Source: Desulfomicrobium sp. UBA5193 (GTDB lineage: Bacteria > Desulfobacterota > Desulfovibrionia > Desulfovibrionales > Desulfomicrobiaceae). From it: 64,000 nt of DNA. Below are positions 8,345 through 16,314 of the stretch, in pieces. A program made the position numbers and the translations under genes. The first letter of the stretch is position 1. Every line of letters starts with the position of its first letter. Location: NCBI GenBank assembly GCA_002412965.1, contig DHWB01000003.1:455149-519148 (forward strand), read 5' to 3'. The notes beneath the pieces are model-generated. The model did not search any database. It worked only from the letters and a program-made list of their open reading frames with translations, and was not told the DNA's origin.

Positions 8345-8469
8345 CAGGCTGCCCCAAAACGGCGATCTGCTTCGTCACTGCTGAAAATCCAGACCCTCAC
8401 GTGTGTCTCAACACGTTTCGGCCCTGAATTTTCTTTGTTCCTCGCATCTCGCCATTTTGGAACAGCCTG
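8345..8469. repeat. Palindromic intergenic element, copy A
   Basis: The left arm (8345-8370) begins CAGGCTGCCCCAAAACGGCG; the right arm (8444-8469) ends GCCATTTTGGAACAGCCTG. The arms pair over 26 positions with 5 mismatches. Pairing continues inside: GAAAAT.CAG against CTGAATTTTC, and ACGTGT/ACACGT at 8399-8415. The whole 125 bases can therefore fold into one long hairpin starting right after the receiver gene's TAG. A related, more decayed copy follows the fused sucCD gene. It may work as a terminator or RNA-stabilising end, or be a MITE-like mobile remnant. Confidence 0.75.
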
Positions 8470-8518
8470 GACATTTGTAATTTTCAACTGTCTGCTTGGC
8501 CCGCTTCAGGGAGGATCC

Positions 8519-10972
8519 ATGATCGCTTCACGGCTGCTGCGGCACTGGTTCACCCGCCTGCTGACTCCGAATCGGTTCATCCGGGAAAAGTACGAGCATT
8601 TCAAGGCGCTTTTACGCTTTGATTCCAAGGCGCTTGACCTGATCGCCGATCTCGATGCCCATCTTTACGGCCACGATCCCGCGGACATGGCCAGGATCCG
8701 GCTTCTGACGTCACAGCTGGTACAGGCAGTGCGCGAGATGACTGCACGCTTGGTGGACATGAATCCTCAAGCTTACGACCGGCTCGCGGAGTCTCTGGAG
8801 CGTATTGACGGAGATATTTCCCGTGTGGTGGCGGATACGCCCTTGGATCTTGCCCCTCCCTATGTCCTGACGCTGGACGAAGCGGTTGGCCATCCCATGT
8901 GTGCAGGCGGCAAGGCTGCCAACCTGTCGTTTGCCCGCCGCCACGGCGTGCCCACTCCCCCCGGATTTGTGATCACCGCTTCGGCTTTTGCCCGCTATCT
9001 GCGCGACAACGATTTGGAAGGGGAGATCGAGCGACATTTCCAAGACGTCTCCCTGGCCAACAACAACGCCATTATCCGTGCCACCGGAGAGTTGCAGGAG
9101 TTGATCCTCGCGGCCGAAGTCCCTCATGACATCGCGGAAGAAATCCGTACCGCGGTCGAAGCGCACAATCTTCAGAATTCCCGCCTGGCCGTGCGCTCCA
9201 GCGCGCTGGCCGAAGATGGCCAAATTTCCTTTGCCGGTCAGTACGCGAGCGAGCTTGCCGTTGCGCCGGCCGATGTGCTGGCGGCCTACAAGCGGGTCCT
9301 TGCCGGCAAGTACTGTCCCAGGGCCGTGGCCTACAGAATTCGGCACGGACTGACCGACAACGACACGGCCATGGCCGTCCTCGTCCTGCCCATGGTTAAG
9401 GCCACCGCGGCCGGTGTGGTCTATACCCGCGATCCGGCCTGCGCGGCGGTCGGAGGCAAGGCTGTGGGGGTTTATGTAGTAGGCGGGCTGGCTGCGGAAT
9501 TGGTCGATGGATCGCAAACACCCGGAAAATATTATCTGAGCCGGGAGGACGAGCCAAAGATACTGATGGGGTGCGCCTGTGCCGAGTCCGCAATGATTTC
9601 GGAGGAGGTCCTGTGCGAGCTTGGGAGGTGGTCCATGCGTCTGGAACATCTTTTTGGCGAACCTCAGGATGTGGAATGGGCCTGGAATGAGGATGGACTC
9701 ACAATCCTGCAGACCAGGCGGCTGCAGCAGGATCAGGACAGGGAGGTCTTTTCTCCCGAGGAAATCAGCGCTGCGGTGACGCTTGTTTCCGACCTGGATT
9801 GCGCCTCGCCGGGAGCTGCCTGCGGGCCGGTGCACCATGCCTCCTCCGGCACCGATTTTCGGACCATTCCTCCGGGCTCCGTGGTGGTGACGGCGACTTT
9901 GCGCCCGGCCCTGTCCCAGTTTTTGGATCGCATCGCCGCCATTGTCGCCGGAAGCGGGAGCCGGGCCAGCCATCTGGCCTCCGTCGCACGTGAGCGGGGC
10001 GTGCCCGTGGCCGTGGGCTGCGAATCCGGCGTCCTGCTGGAAGGAAGTGTCGTGACGGTCGATGCGGCGGCGGGGAAAATATTTGACGGCTGTCTGCCGA
10101 GCATCATGGCCCGCAATCTGGATGCTGAGAAAGCGCACGCCTTGCTCAGGGCCGAAAATACCGAGTTGGCGACACGAACGGTTCATCTGAATCTCACGGA
10201 CCCGGAAGACGCGCATTTTTCGCCGGAGGGTTGCCGGTCCTTGCATGATCTCGTGCGCTTCTGTCATGAAAAGAGTGTGGCCGAGATGTTCTCCCTGGTT
10301 GACCGGGGGGGGCGGGGCATGGGGCGTTCACGAAGGCTGACGACGGGGCTGCCGATGGTCATGTACGTACTTGATCTGGGTGGGGGACTGTCGTCCGAGG
10401 CCGGGGGAAAAGGGCCCGTGGACGCAAGGCATCTCGCCAGCGCGCCGCTGAGGTCTTTTTGGACCGGGCTTGCCGATGAGCGTGTTGTCTGGGATCAGAA
10501 TCAGCTGCACATGGATTGGGAGGACTTTGATCGCGTCAGCGCCGGGATCTTCAGTCTGGATTCCAGATTGTTGGCCAGTTATGCCATTGTCTCGTCCGAG
10601 TACATGCATTTGAACATCCGCTTCGGATATCATTTTTCCATTGTGGACGCTCTGTGCGCAAATGAGCCGGGCGCGAATTACATCAAGTTCCGTTTCAAGG
10701 GTGGAGGCGCGTCCCTGCTGCAACGCGGACACCGGCTTGTTTTTGTGCAGCAGGTCCTGGAGCATTTCGGCTACGAGACAGGCATCAAGGGGGACATGCT
10801 CGACGCCTCCTTCACGCGCATGCCCGCCCCGGAGACCTCTCGCGCCTTGCATGTCCTGGGTGTGGTCCTGGCCGAGACCCGTCTCATGGACATCAAGCTT
10901 TCGAGCACCGTGGACGCGCAGCAGCAGGCCACAGCCTTTATCCAACGCTTTTTTCCGGAGGAGAAGGCATGA
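8519..10972 (+). CDS. PEP synthase/dikinase-like protein (ATP-grasp plus phosphohistidine domain) with novel C-terminus
   Basis: An 817-residue protein starting at the ATG at 8519, behind CAGGGAGGA. Residues 1-110 are helical and unassigned. Residues of about 115-420 match the pyruvate-phosphate-dikinase ATP-binding domain: GGKAANLSFARRHGVPTPPG near 130 and AVRSSALAEDGQISFAGQY near 225. Residues of about 460-510 are the swivelling phosphohistidine domain with His485 in SRASHLASVARERGVPVAVG. The last ~300 residues do not look like the PEP/pyruvate-binding TIM barrel of real dikinases (no C-terminal catalytic barrel motifs seen), so canonical PEP synthase activity is unlikely. Architecture recalls rifampin phosphotransferase-like relatives, where the domain order differs. 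It is translationally coupled to a phosphatase-YkgJ fusion. Confidence 0.85.
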   Translation: MIASRLLRHWFTRLLTPNRFIREKYEHFKALLRFDSKALDLIADLDAHLYGHDPADMARIRLLTSQLVQAVREMTARLVDMNPQAYDRLAESLERIDGDISRVVADTPLDLAPPYVLTLDEAVGHPMCAGGKAANLSFARRHGVPTPPGFVITASAFARYLRDNDLEGEIERHFQDVSLANNNAIIRATGELQELILAAEVPHDIAEEIRTAVEAHNLQNSRLAVRSSALAEDGQISFAGQYASELAVAPADVLAAYKRVLAGKYCPRAVAYRIRHGLTDNDTAMAVLVLPMVKATAAGVVYTRDPACAAVGGKAVGVYVVGGLAAELVDGSQTPGKYYLSREDEPKILMGCACAESAMISEEVLCELGRWSMRLEHLFGEPQDVEWAWNEDGLTILQTRRLQQDQDREVFSPEEISAAVTLVSDLDCASPGAACGPVHHASSGTDFRTIPPGSVVVTATLRPALSQFLDRIAAIVAGSGSRASHLASVARERGVPVAVGCESGVLLEGSVVTVDAAAGKIFDGCLPSIMARNLDAEKAHALLRAENTELATRTVHLNLTDPEDAHFSPEGCRSLHDLVRFCHEKSVAEMFSLVDRGGRGMGRSRRLTTGLPMVMYVLDLGGGLSSEAGGKGPVDARHLASAPLRSFWTGLADERVVWDQNQLHMDWEDFDRVSAGIFSLDSRLLASYAIVSSEYMHLNIRFGYHFSIVDALCANEPGANYIKFRFKGGGASLLQRGHRLVFVQQVLEHFGYETGIKGDMLDASFTRMPAPETSRALHVLGVVLAETRLMDIKLSSTVDAQQQATAFIQRFFPEEKA

Positions 10973-12009
10973 GTTCCAAAGCGTATGCTACGACGTGGGT
11001 CACGGACCAGCTCGCGGTCGGGGCCGCGCCAATGAGCTATGCGCAACTCGACTGTCTGCGCGAGGAGGGGATCGGGGCGATTCTGAACCTGTGCGGTGAG
11101 TTTTGCGACCTGCACGACATCGAGTGCGCCGCCGGCTTCGAGGTCTATCACATGCCCCTGGCCGACGAAGAGGCGCCGGAGCTTGCCGAGCTGGAAAAGG
11201 CGCTGGCATGGCTTGATGAAGCCATCTATCTGGGCAAAAAAGTGCTCATCCACTGTCGTCACGGTATTGGCCGGACCGGGACAGTGCTCAACGCCTATCT
11301 CTTGCGCAGAGGCTTGGGGCATCGCTTGGCATGGTTCAAGCTGCGGACCTTGCGTTCCAAGCCCGCAAATTTTTCGCAATGGTGGACCATCCGCAAGTAC
11401 GGAAAGCAAAGTCCCAAGCTCACGGTCCGCGAACCATCCCTGGAAATGCACAAGGCCGTTGACCTGAGTCCGTTCTTTCGGGATTACGAAGCATTGCAGG
11501 CTAGGGTGGACGACGAAGCCGGAGGCATTGAAGCCCAGTGCGGAAGGGATCATGCACGATGCTGCGGTACCCCGATCCAGCTGTCCATGATCGAAGCCGT
11601 ATATTTGACCCAAAGGATGAACACCGGACTGACGAGTGAAAAACGTCTGGAGGTCATTGCCCGGGCCGTGGACACAGCCCGGCGGGAACGAGTTGTGGAC
11701 AGCCAGGTCAGCGCCGAGGCATACTGTTTGTCGGATGCAAATGCCCGCTGTCCTCTCTTGGAATACGATAAATGTATCCTGTTTGGCGGCCGCCCGCTGC
11801 AATGCCGCTCCTTTGGCTTGGACGAGGAAAAAGCGAGGACACTGTGGGAGACAGCCTTGGCTCCGGCGCTTGGCAGACTCTCCCTGGAATTGTGGCTTGC
11901 GTTTGCCGGGAGCATGGCGCGTGGCGCCTTGCCGCATTTTGCTCTGGCCGATGTTGTATCGGGCAGGTATGTACAGTCTCTTTTTCATCTGATGGTGCCC
12001 TCGCAGTAA
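10969..12009 (+). CDS. Dual-specificity phosphatase fused to YkgJ-type cysteine-cluster domain
   Basis: A 346-residue two-domain protein. Residues 1-165 form a cysteine phosphatase of the dual-specificity type: the P-loop HCRHGIGRTG has nucleophile Cys96 and Arg102, with a likely general acid Asp in MPLADEEAPE about 30 residues before. Residues of about 185-300 match the YkgJ/UPF0153 cysteine cluster, a suspected metal- or Fe-S-binding module: QCGRDHARCCG, later ARCPLLEYDKCILFGGRPLQCRSFG. The start overlaps the stop of the dikinase-like gene (ATGA), so the two are probably made in fixed ratio, and the phosphatase may act on a product or partner of the dikinase-like protein. That pairing is inference. 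Confidence 0.85.
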   Translation: MSSKAYATTWVTDQLAVGAAPMSYAQLDCLREEGIGAILNLCGEFCDLHDIECAAGFEVYHMPLADEEAPELAELEKALAWLDEAIYLGKKVLIHCRHGIGRTGTVLNAYLLRRGLGHRLAWFKLRTLRSKPANFSQWWTIRKYGKQSPKLTVREPSLEMHKAVDLSPFFRDYEALQARVDDEAGGIEAQCGRDHARCCGTPIQLSMIEAVYLTQRMNTGLTSEKRLEVIARAVDTARRERVVDSQVSAEAYCLSDANARCPLLEYDKCILFGGRPLQCRSFGLDEEKARTLWETALAPALGRLSLELWLAFAGSMARGALPHFALADVVSGRYVQSLFHLMVPSQ

Positions 12010-12108
12010 CGAGGCCGCTTGTGTCCACACTCCGGCAGGGAAACGTTGAAAGGATGTAATGCCGAATTTTAGTCAGAATTATTTTGAACCAAGCATGGAT
12101 GGAAATAC

Positions 12109-12585
12109 ATGAATGACACGATAAAGGGAATAATCGCGCAATTTGTGGAAGCCACGACGAGCGTTTTGTCGACGATGGCGATGACCGAGGCCAAGGCGGG
12201 AGCGCCGTTTGTCAAGCAGCATGCGGGTGCTCAGGGCGATATCACGGGTGTGATCGGGTTCTCCAATCCCAAAGGAAAGAGCAGGGGAACGATGTCGCTT
12301 ACGTTCACCACTGCAACCGCGCTTGGTATCGTGAGCGCAATGATTTATGAAGAGCAGCTCGAACTGAACGATGTCGTGACGGATGCGGTTGGCGAATTGA
12401 CCAACATGATCTCCGGACAGGCCCGCAAAGGCCTTGTGGGCCTAGGCATGGTCTTTGAGGGAGCCATCCCGTCCGTGATCACGGGCAAGGGGCACACAAT
12501 CAGGCACGTCTCGACGAGCGCCATTTTGGCCATTCCCTTTGAAACACAGCATGGACCCATGATTGTTGAAGTCTGCTTCAGTTGA
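12109..12585 (+). CDS. cheX: CheX-family CheY-P phosphatase
   Basis: A 158-residue protein covering a single CheC/CheX/FliY-type domain. The catalytic ExxN motif is intact: Glu96 and Asn99 in VGELTNMISG, the spacing known for active CheX. It also has the GDITGVIGF strand and the TTATALGIVSAMI helix region of the family. CheX dephosphorylates phospho-CheY-type receivers. The obvious candidate in this cluster is the stand-alone receiver at 7979-8344, although a chemotaxis CheY elsewhere is equally possible. A 99-base gap separates it from the phosphatase-YkgJ gene, so it may have its own promoter. An intrinsic terminator follows. Confidence 0.9.
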   Translation: MNDTIKGIIAQFVEATTSVLSTMAMTEAKAGAPFVKQHAGAQGDITGVIGFSNPKGKSRGTMSLTFTTATALGIVSAMIYEEQLELNDVVTDAVGELTNMISGQARKGLVGLGMVFEGAIPSVITGKGHTIRHVSTSAILAIPFETQHGPMIVEVCFS

Positions 12586-12639
12586 ACGCTTGGCCGCCGG
12601 TTTTTGGCGGTTGCGTGATCAATAATCTTTTACTATCCC

Positions 12640-12668
12640 AAAACCCCGCGAGGGGTTTTATTTATTTG
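12640..12668 (+). terminator. Intrinsic terminator after cheX
   Basis: AAAACCCC and GGGGTTTT form an 8-bp stem with a short GCGA loop at 12640-12660, followed by the T-rich run ATTTATTTG. It lies just before the ribosome site of icd, so icd must be transcribed by readthrough or from a promoter within or before the hairpin. Confidence 0.85.
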
Positions 12669-12682
12669 ATCGAGGAGAAGAC

Positions 12683-13840
12683 ATGAATCGCAAAGTATAT
12701 TTTATCGAGGGCGACGGTATTGGAAGAGAGGTCTGGGCAGCCGGGCGGCCGGTATTGGACAGGGCCGTCGAGCTGGCTTTTGGAGATGGCCGCTGTTTCG
12801 AGTGGGTGGAACTGCTGGCCGGCAAGAAGGCATTCGCCGAGACGGGCACCTATCTTCCCCAGGAAACCTTGGACACTCTGAAAAATGCGGATCTGGCCAT
12901 GAAGGGTCCCCTTGAGACTCCCGTGGGCAAGGGGTTCCGGAGCCTGAACGTGACCATGCGACAGACGCTTGATTTGTTCGCGTGCATCCGTCCCATTCAG
13001 TATTTCAAGGGCATCGAGAGTCCGGTCAAGCATCCTGAGCGCGTCGACATGGTCGTTTTTCGTGAAAACACGGAAGACGTGTACGCCGGGATCGAATGGC
13101 AGGCGGGAAGCGTGGAAGCCAAACGCCTCATCGCCTTCTTGCGGGACGAGATGGGCGCGAACGTGGACGAGGAGAGCGGTATCGGGATCAAACCCATGAC
13201 AGCCAAGGGCTCGAAGCGACTGATCCGTCGCGCGATACAATTCGCCCTGGATCAGAAACGCCGCAGCGTGACCATGGCCCACAAGGGCAATATCATGAAG
13301 TTCACCGAAGGGGCCTTTCGCAATTGGGGTTATGAATTGGCTGCGGAGGAATTTGCCGGAAGGGTGATTCTCGAGGGCGAGGAATGCTGCCCTCCCGGCA
13401 AGGTTGTGCTGCAGGACAGGATTGCCGACGCCATGTTTCAGGAAGTGCTCATTCGGCCCGAGAAATACGATGTCATCGCCACCCCGAATTTGAACGGCGA
13501 CTATCTCTCCGATGCTCTTGCCGCCCAGGTTGGCGGGCTCGGGCTCGCTCCCGGGGTGAACATGAGCGGCGAACTGGCATTTTTTGAACCGACGCATGGG
13601 ACGGCACCGACCATTGAAGGCAAGGACCTTGCCAATCCGGGAAGTCTGATCCTCTCCGGTGCGCTGATGCTTGATCACGTCGGCTGGCATGAGGCTGCCG
13701 TCAAAGTTCGTAAAGCGGTGGAATTGGCCATTGCCGACGGCAAGGTGACCGTGGATCTGGCTGCTCAGATGTCCAATGCGCACCAGGTCGGATGCGCGGA
13801 ATTTGGTCAGATTCTGCTCGCCAATCTTGAAAGGGTTTAG
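12683..13840 (+). CDS. icd: Isocitrate dehydrogenase, NADP-type
   Basis: A 385-residue enzyme of the isocitrate/isopropylmalate dehydrogenase family, converting isocitrate to 2-oxoglutarate in the cytoplasm. Landmarks are the N-terminal EGDGIGREVW, the substrate loop TPVGKGFRSLNVTMRQ with its Ser/Asn/Arg set near 80-95, FRENTEDVYAGIEW, the YdgE-like KGNIMKFTEGAFRNWGYELA, and the metal-binding DAL region DYLSDALAAQVGG. FFEPTHGTAPTIEGKD follows, typical of prokaryotic Icd. The ATG at 12683 is preceded by GAGGAG. The family is slightly shorter than E. coli Icd (416 residues), as in other delta-type enzymes. In sulfate reducers it usually serves glutamate synthesis through an incomplete TCA cycle. 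The NADP preference is a family-based inference. Confidence 0.93.
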   Translation: MNRKVYFIEGDGIGREVWAAGRPVLDRAVELAFGDGRCFEWVELLAGKKAFAETGTYLPQETLDTLKNADLAMKGPLETPVGKGFRSLNVTMRQTLDLFACIRPIQYFKGIESPVKHPERVDMVVFRENTEDVYAGIEWQAGSVEAKRLIAFLRDEMGANVDEESGIGIKPMTAKGSKRLIRRAIQFALDQKRRSVTMAHKGNIMKFTEGAFRNWGYELAAEEFAGRVILEGEECCPPGKVVLQDRIADAMFQEVLIRPEKYDVIATPNLNGDYLSDALAAQVGGLGLAPGVNMSGELAFFEPTHGTAPTIEGKDLANPGSLILSGALMLDHVGWHEAAVKVRKAVELAIADGKVTVDLAAQMSNAHQVGCAEFGQILLANLERV

Positions 13841-14661
13841 TTCAGGTTGGACTTCAGCGAGATTGTGAGGGCGGTCGTTGAGCAAGAGCCTGAGTTGCCG
13901 CCATGGGTAAAGTGGAGTTTGTGCATCGAACTGTTGCATGTCGCAATGGCGATTACGTGCGCTGAGTTGAAAAATGAGTTTTTAATTATGTTTGATTTTA
14001 GGATTTTCTGGTAAGGTTGAACGCGGTTTGTCCTGGTGACGCGTTTGAGGTGAATTCAAAATCTTTCAATCTGTGCTCTTGTTTAGGTTTTACATGTTTT
14101 GCGAAGCAAAAAAAAGTTTGCGACAGATGACGGCCTCATCATGAAGAACTGGAACGCATACTCAAATCTGTGCGCGGTGGTGCCAATTCACTAAGTAGTT
14201 ACCGATCGATCGTTGAAAGTCCGTTTCTTTCAGAGAAACGGGCTTTTTTTATGTCTTGAGGTATGGTTCCACGGAATGCGCACAAGAGCAGATCGTTTCG
14301 TTTTGTGCAGATGAACTTTGAGTAAACAGGTCAAAAAGGAAATTTTGAGACTTGAGGGGCTCATTTGGATGTCTTTGGGTTAGATAGGGTGAATAAAGTT
14401 ACGAGGGATTTGATTCGGTCAAGACGTATCGATAAAAATACCGAGCAGTGTTGTGGAGTAGATTTGTACGGGTGAAAAGAAAATGAGTCAGTTTTCTGCC
14501 ACAAGATTGAGCATCAGGGGTCGGAAAGATATTTATTTTGTGCACTGTTTTTCTAGGCATTATTTCTTGCATGGACTGACAGTTTTGTGTTAATAAAATA
14601 ACTATCGACGAATAAATGCAGGGTTTTGGGTGAAGAAAAAAATCGTTGAGGACATAACGCA
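13841..14661. other. AT-rich intergenic region of about 820 bases
   Basis: No convincing protein gene lies here on either strand. The frames are short and lack ribosome sites. It holds a small TTTTGC-GAA-GCAAAA hairpin (14097-14111), a strong intrinsic terminator (14216-14252) with no annotated gene close upstream, a GATC-rich palindrome CGATCGATCG just before it, and a weak promoter-like pair CTGACA (14576-14581) and TAACTA (14599-14604) ahead of pilM. Base composition becomes visibly AT-richer than the icd side. Confidence 0.6.
14216..14252 (+). terminator. Intrinsic terminator in the icd-pilM gap
   Basis: AAGTCCGTTTCT and AGAAACGGGCTT form a long stem with a small TTCAG loop, followed by TTTTTTT. 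It is more than 370 bases downstream of icd, so it ends either a long icd 3' tail or a separate small RNA. Confidence 0.8.
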
Positions 14662-15714
14662 GTGAAAAATTTAGGTTTTTTTTCTAAGAAAAATGCCGGT
14701 ATAGGTCTCGATCTCGGAAGCGAGTGGCTGAAATTGGTAAAGATTAGGCCAGGAAAAGGCGATTTTGTCTTGGAAAGCTTGGCGCGTTGTCCATGGCAGC
14801 CTGGCGATCTTGATAACAACTCAGCCACAGCCAAAAAGATCATGGGGCTTTGGTCGCAGCTTCTTTTGAAGGAGCAGGTAGTCGCGTCCTCAATGGCCGG
14901 TCATGCGGTTATTGTGAAGCGAGTCACTTTTGAGTCCGAATCGGTCAAGACGCTTGGCGATACTGTGCTCAAGGATGCGAGACAATATATCCCCTTTGAT
15001 ATCAATGATGTTTACCTCGATTATCAAGTTTTGGGCCCAGGACAGAAGGAAAAGAGCTTTGATGTGTTGCTGGTGGCCAGCAAGAAAAAGGTTGTTCAGA
15101 ATTTGGGGGACATCATCGGGCAGTCCGGGTTATCTCTCTCGGTCATTGATGTGGATTCATTCGCCCTGTGTAACAGTTTTGAGTATAATTATCCTGAATT
15201 GCAGGATAAGCCTGTGTATTTACTGGATATCGGCGGAGCTCAAAGCGTTTTCTGCATTTACCACAATGGACAGCCCGTATTTTTGCGTGAGGTTTCTTTC
15301 GGTGGCCGTGCTGTCACCGAATCGCTGGCTTCCATTCTTAATTTGAAGCGCATAGACGCGGAGCGGGTCAAACTGGGAGGAAAGGAAGATCTCGATGATA
15401 AAAATAGAAAAGCGATCGCCGATTCTGTGAACAAAACGTTCAAGAATTGGTGTGACGAGCTCAAACGACTCATCGGTTTTTATCAAACATCTTCAAGCAA
15501 CGTCGTCCCGGCAGAATCTCTTTATTTGTCCGGAGGCGGTGCATTGCTGACTGGACTTCAGACTGTCTTCAAAAAAGAACTCAATCTGGACGTTCATTAT
15601 CACAATCCTTTCCGTAAGATTTATTATGATCGAGATATCTTTCAAAAAGAATATCTTGAAGAGATAGGCCCGCAAATGGTTGTTCCTTTTGGCCTTGCCT
15701 TGAGAGCAATTTAA
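14662..15714 (+). CDS. pilM: Type IV pilus assembly protein PilM
   Basis: A 350-residue actin-like cytoplasmic protein that anchors the inner-membrane alignment complex of type IV pili by binding the N-terminal tail of PilN. Visible features are the phosphate-1 strand GIGLDLGSEWLKLVKI (about 13-28), DARQYIPFDINDVYLDYQVLG, the phosphate-2 strand VYLLDIGGAQSVF near 188 and the adenosine motif LYLSGGGALLTGL near 290. It starts with GTG behind TGAGGAC. First gene of pilMNOPQ. Codon use is markedly AT-richer than in icd or glpX. Confidence 0.93.
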   Translation: MKNLGFFSKKNAGIGLDLGSEWLKLVKIRPGKGDFVLESLARCPWQPGDLDNNSATAKKIMGLWSQLLLKEQVVASSMAGHAVIVKRVTFESESVKTLGDTVLKDARQYIPFDINDVYLDYQVLGPGQKEKSFDVLLVASKKKVVQNLGDIIGQSGLSLSVIDVDSFALCNSFEYNYPELQDKPVYLLDIGGAQSVFCIYHNGQPVFLREVSFGGRAVTESLASILNLKRIDAERVKLGGKEDLDDKNRKAIADSVNKTFKNWCDELKRLIGFYQTSSSNVVPAESLYLSGGGALLTGLQTVFKKELNLDVHYHNPFRKIYYDRDIFQKEYLEEIGPQMVVPFGLALRAI

Positions 15715-15729
15715 TATTGGAAATTAATT

Positions 15730-16314
15730 ATGATCAAAATCAATTTACTACCTCAGCAGAAAAGAACAAAGTCAACAAACATTGAGAAAAGTGCAGTTTT
15801 TTTTGGTCTGGGGATTGTGCTGTTGATTGCTTCAGTTTTTGCTGTTGACTATTACTTCAATTCACATCTGGCTGCTTTGACTGTAACTGTGGCTGAAAAA
15901 ACGCAGACAAAGACGCTTTTGGAGAAGGAAGTAGCCAAGGTAAATGGCATTCTGCAAGAGCTCAAAGATATTGAGGGCAGAATCAAGACCATCAAGGATG
16001 TTCGACTTCGCCAGGGCTTGCCTGTGAAGTATATTGATGAGATCGTGGTTAATATGCCTCAAAATAAGATGTGGGTTGAAACTTTTACGGTCAACGCCAA
16101 CGGGAATATTTCTCTCAGCGGAGTCGCTTTGGATAACCAGGCTTTCGTCAGTTATGTTGAAAAGCTTCGGCTGTCGAAATACATTGCAAGTGTGGACACG
16201 CGTAGAACGTCCCGCAGAGCGATCGACGGACTGGGGCTCGTTTCTTTTGAGTGTTCCGTGACGGGCCAGGAGTATTTCGAGAACATCAATACGAATGGAA
16301 CAACAAATGGATAA
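15730..16314 (+). CDS. pilN: Type IV pilus assembly protein PilN
   Basis: A 194-residue bitopic membrane protein. It begins with the diagnostic MIKINLLPQQKR, the cytoplasmic tail that fits into PilM. A transmembrane helix covers residues of about 22-42, followed by a coiled-coil stretch and a periplasmic ferredoxin-like domain ending with NGNISLSGVALDNQAFVSYV. It forms a heterodimer with PilO in the alignment complex. It lies 15 bases after pilM and overlaps pilO. Confidence 0.92.
   Translation: MIKINLLPQQKRTKSTNIEKSAVFFGLGIVLLIASVFAVDYYFNSHLAALTVTVAEKTQTKTLLEKEVAKVNGILQELKDIEGRIKTIKDVRLRQGLPVKYIDEIVVNMPQNKMWVETFTVNANGNISLSGVALDNQAFVSYVEKLRLSKYIASVDTRRTSRRAIDGLGLVSFECSVTGQEYFENINTNGTTNG

Noticed and set aside
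14126..14260. Short open frame ending in the orphan terminator (contains E-L-E-R-I-L-K-S)
   Set aside because: No start codon with a ribosome site, and the last part is only the translated terminator hairpin.
14555..14572. Sigma-54-like promoter before pilM (GG and TTGC elements)
   Set aside because: GG and GC are 11 bases apart instead of the required 10, so the site is probably not functional.
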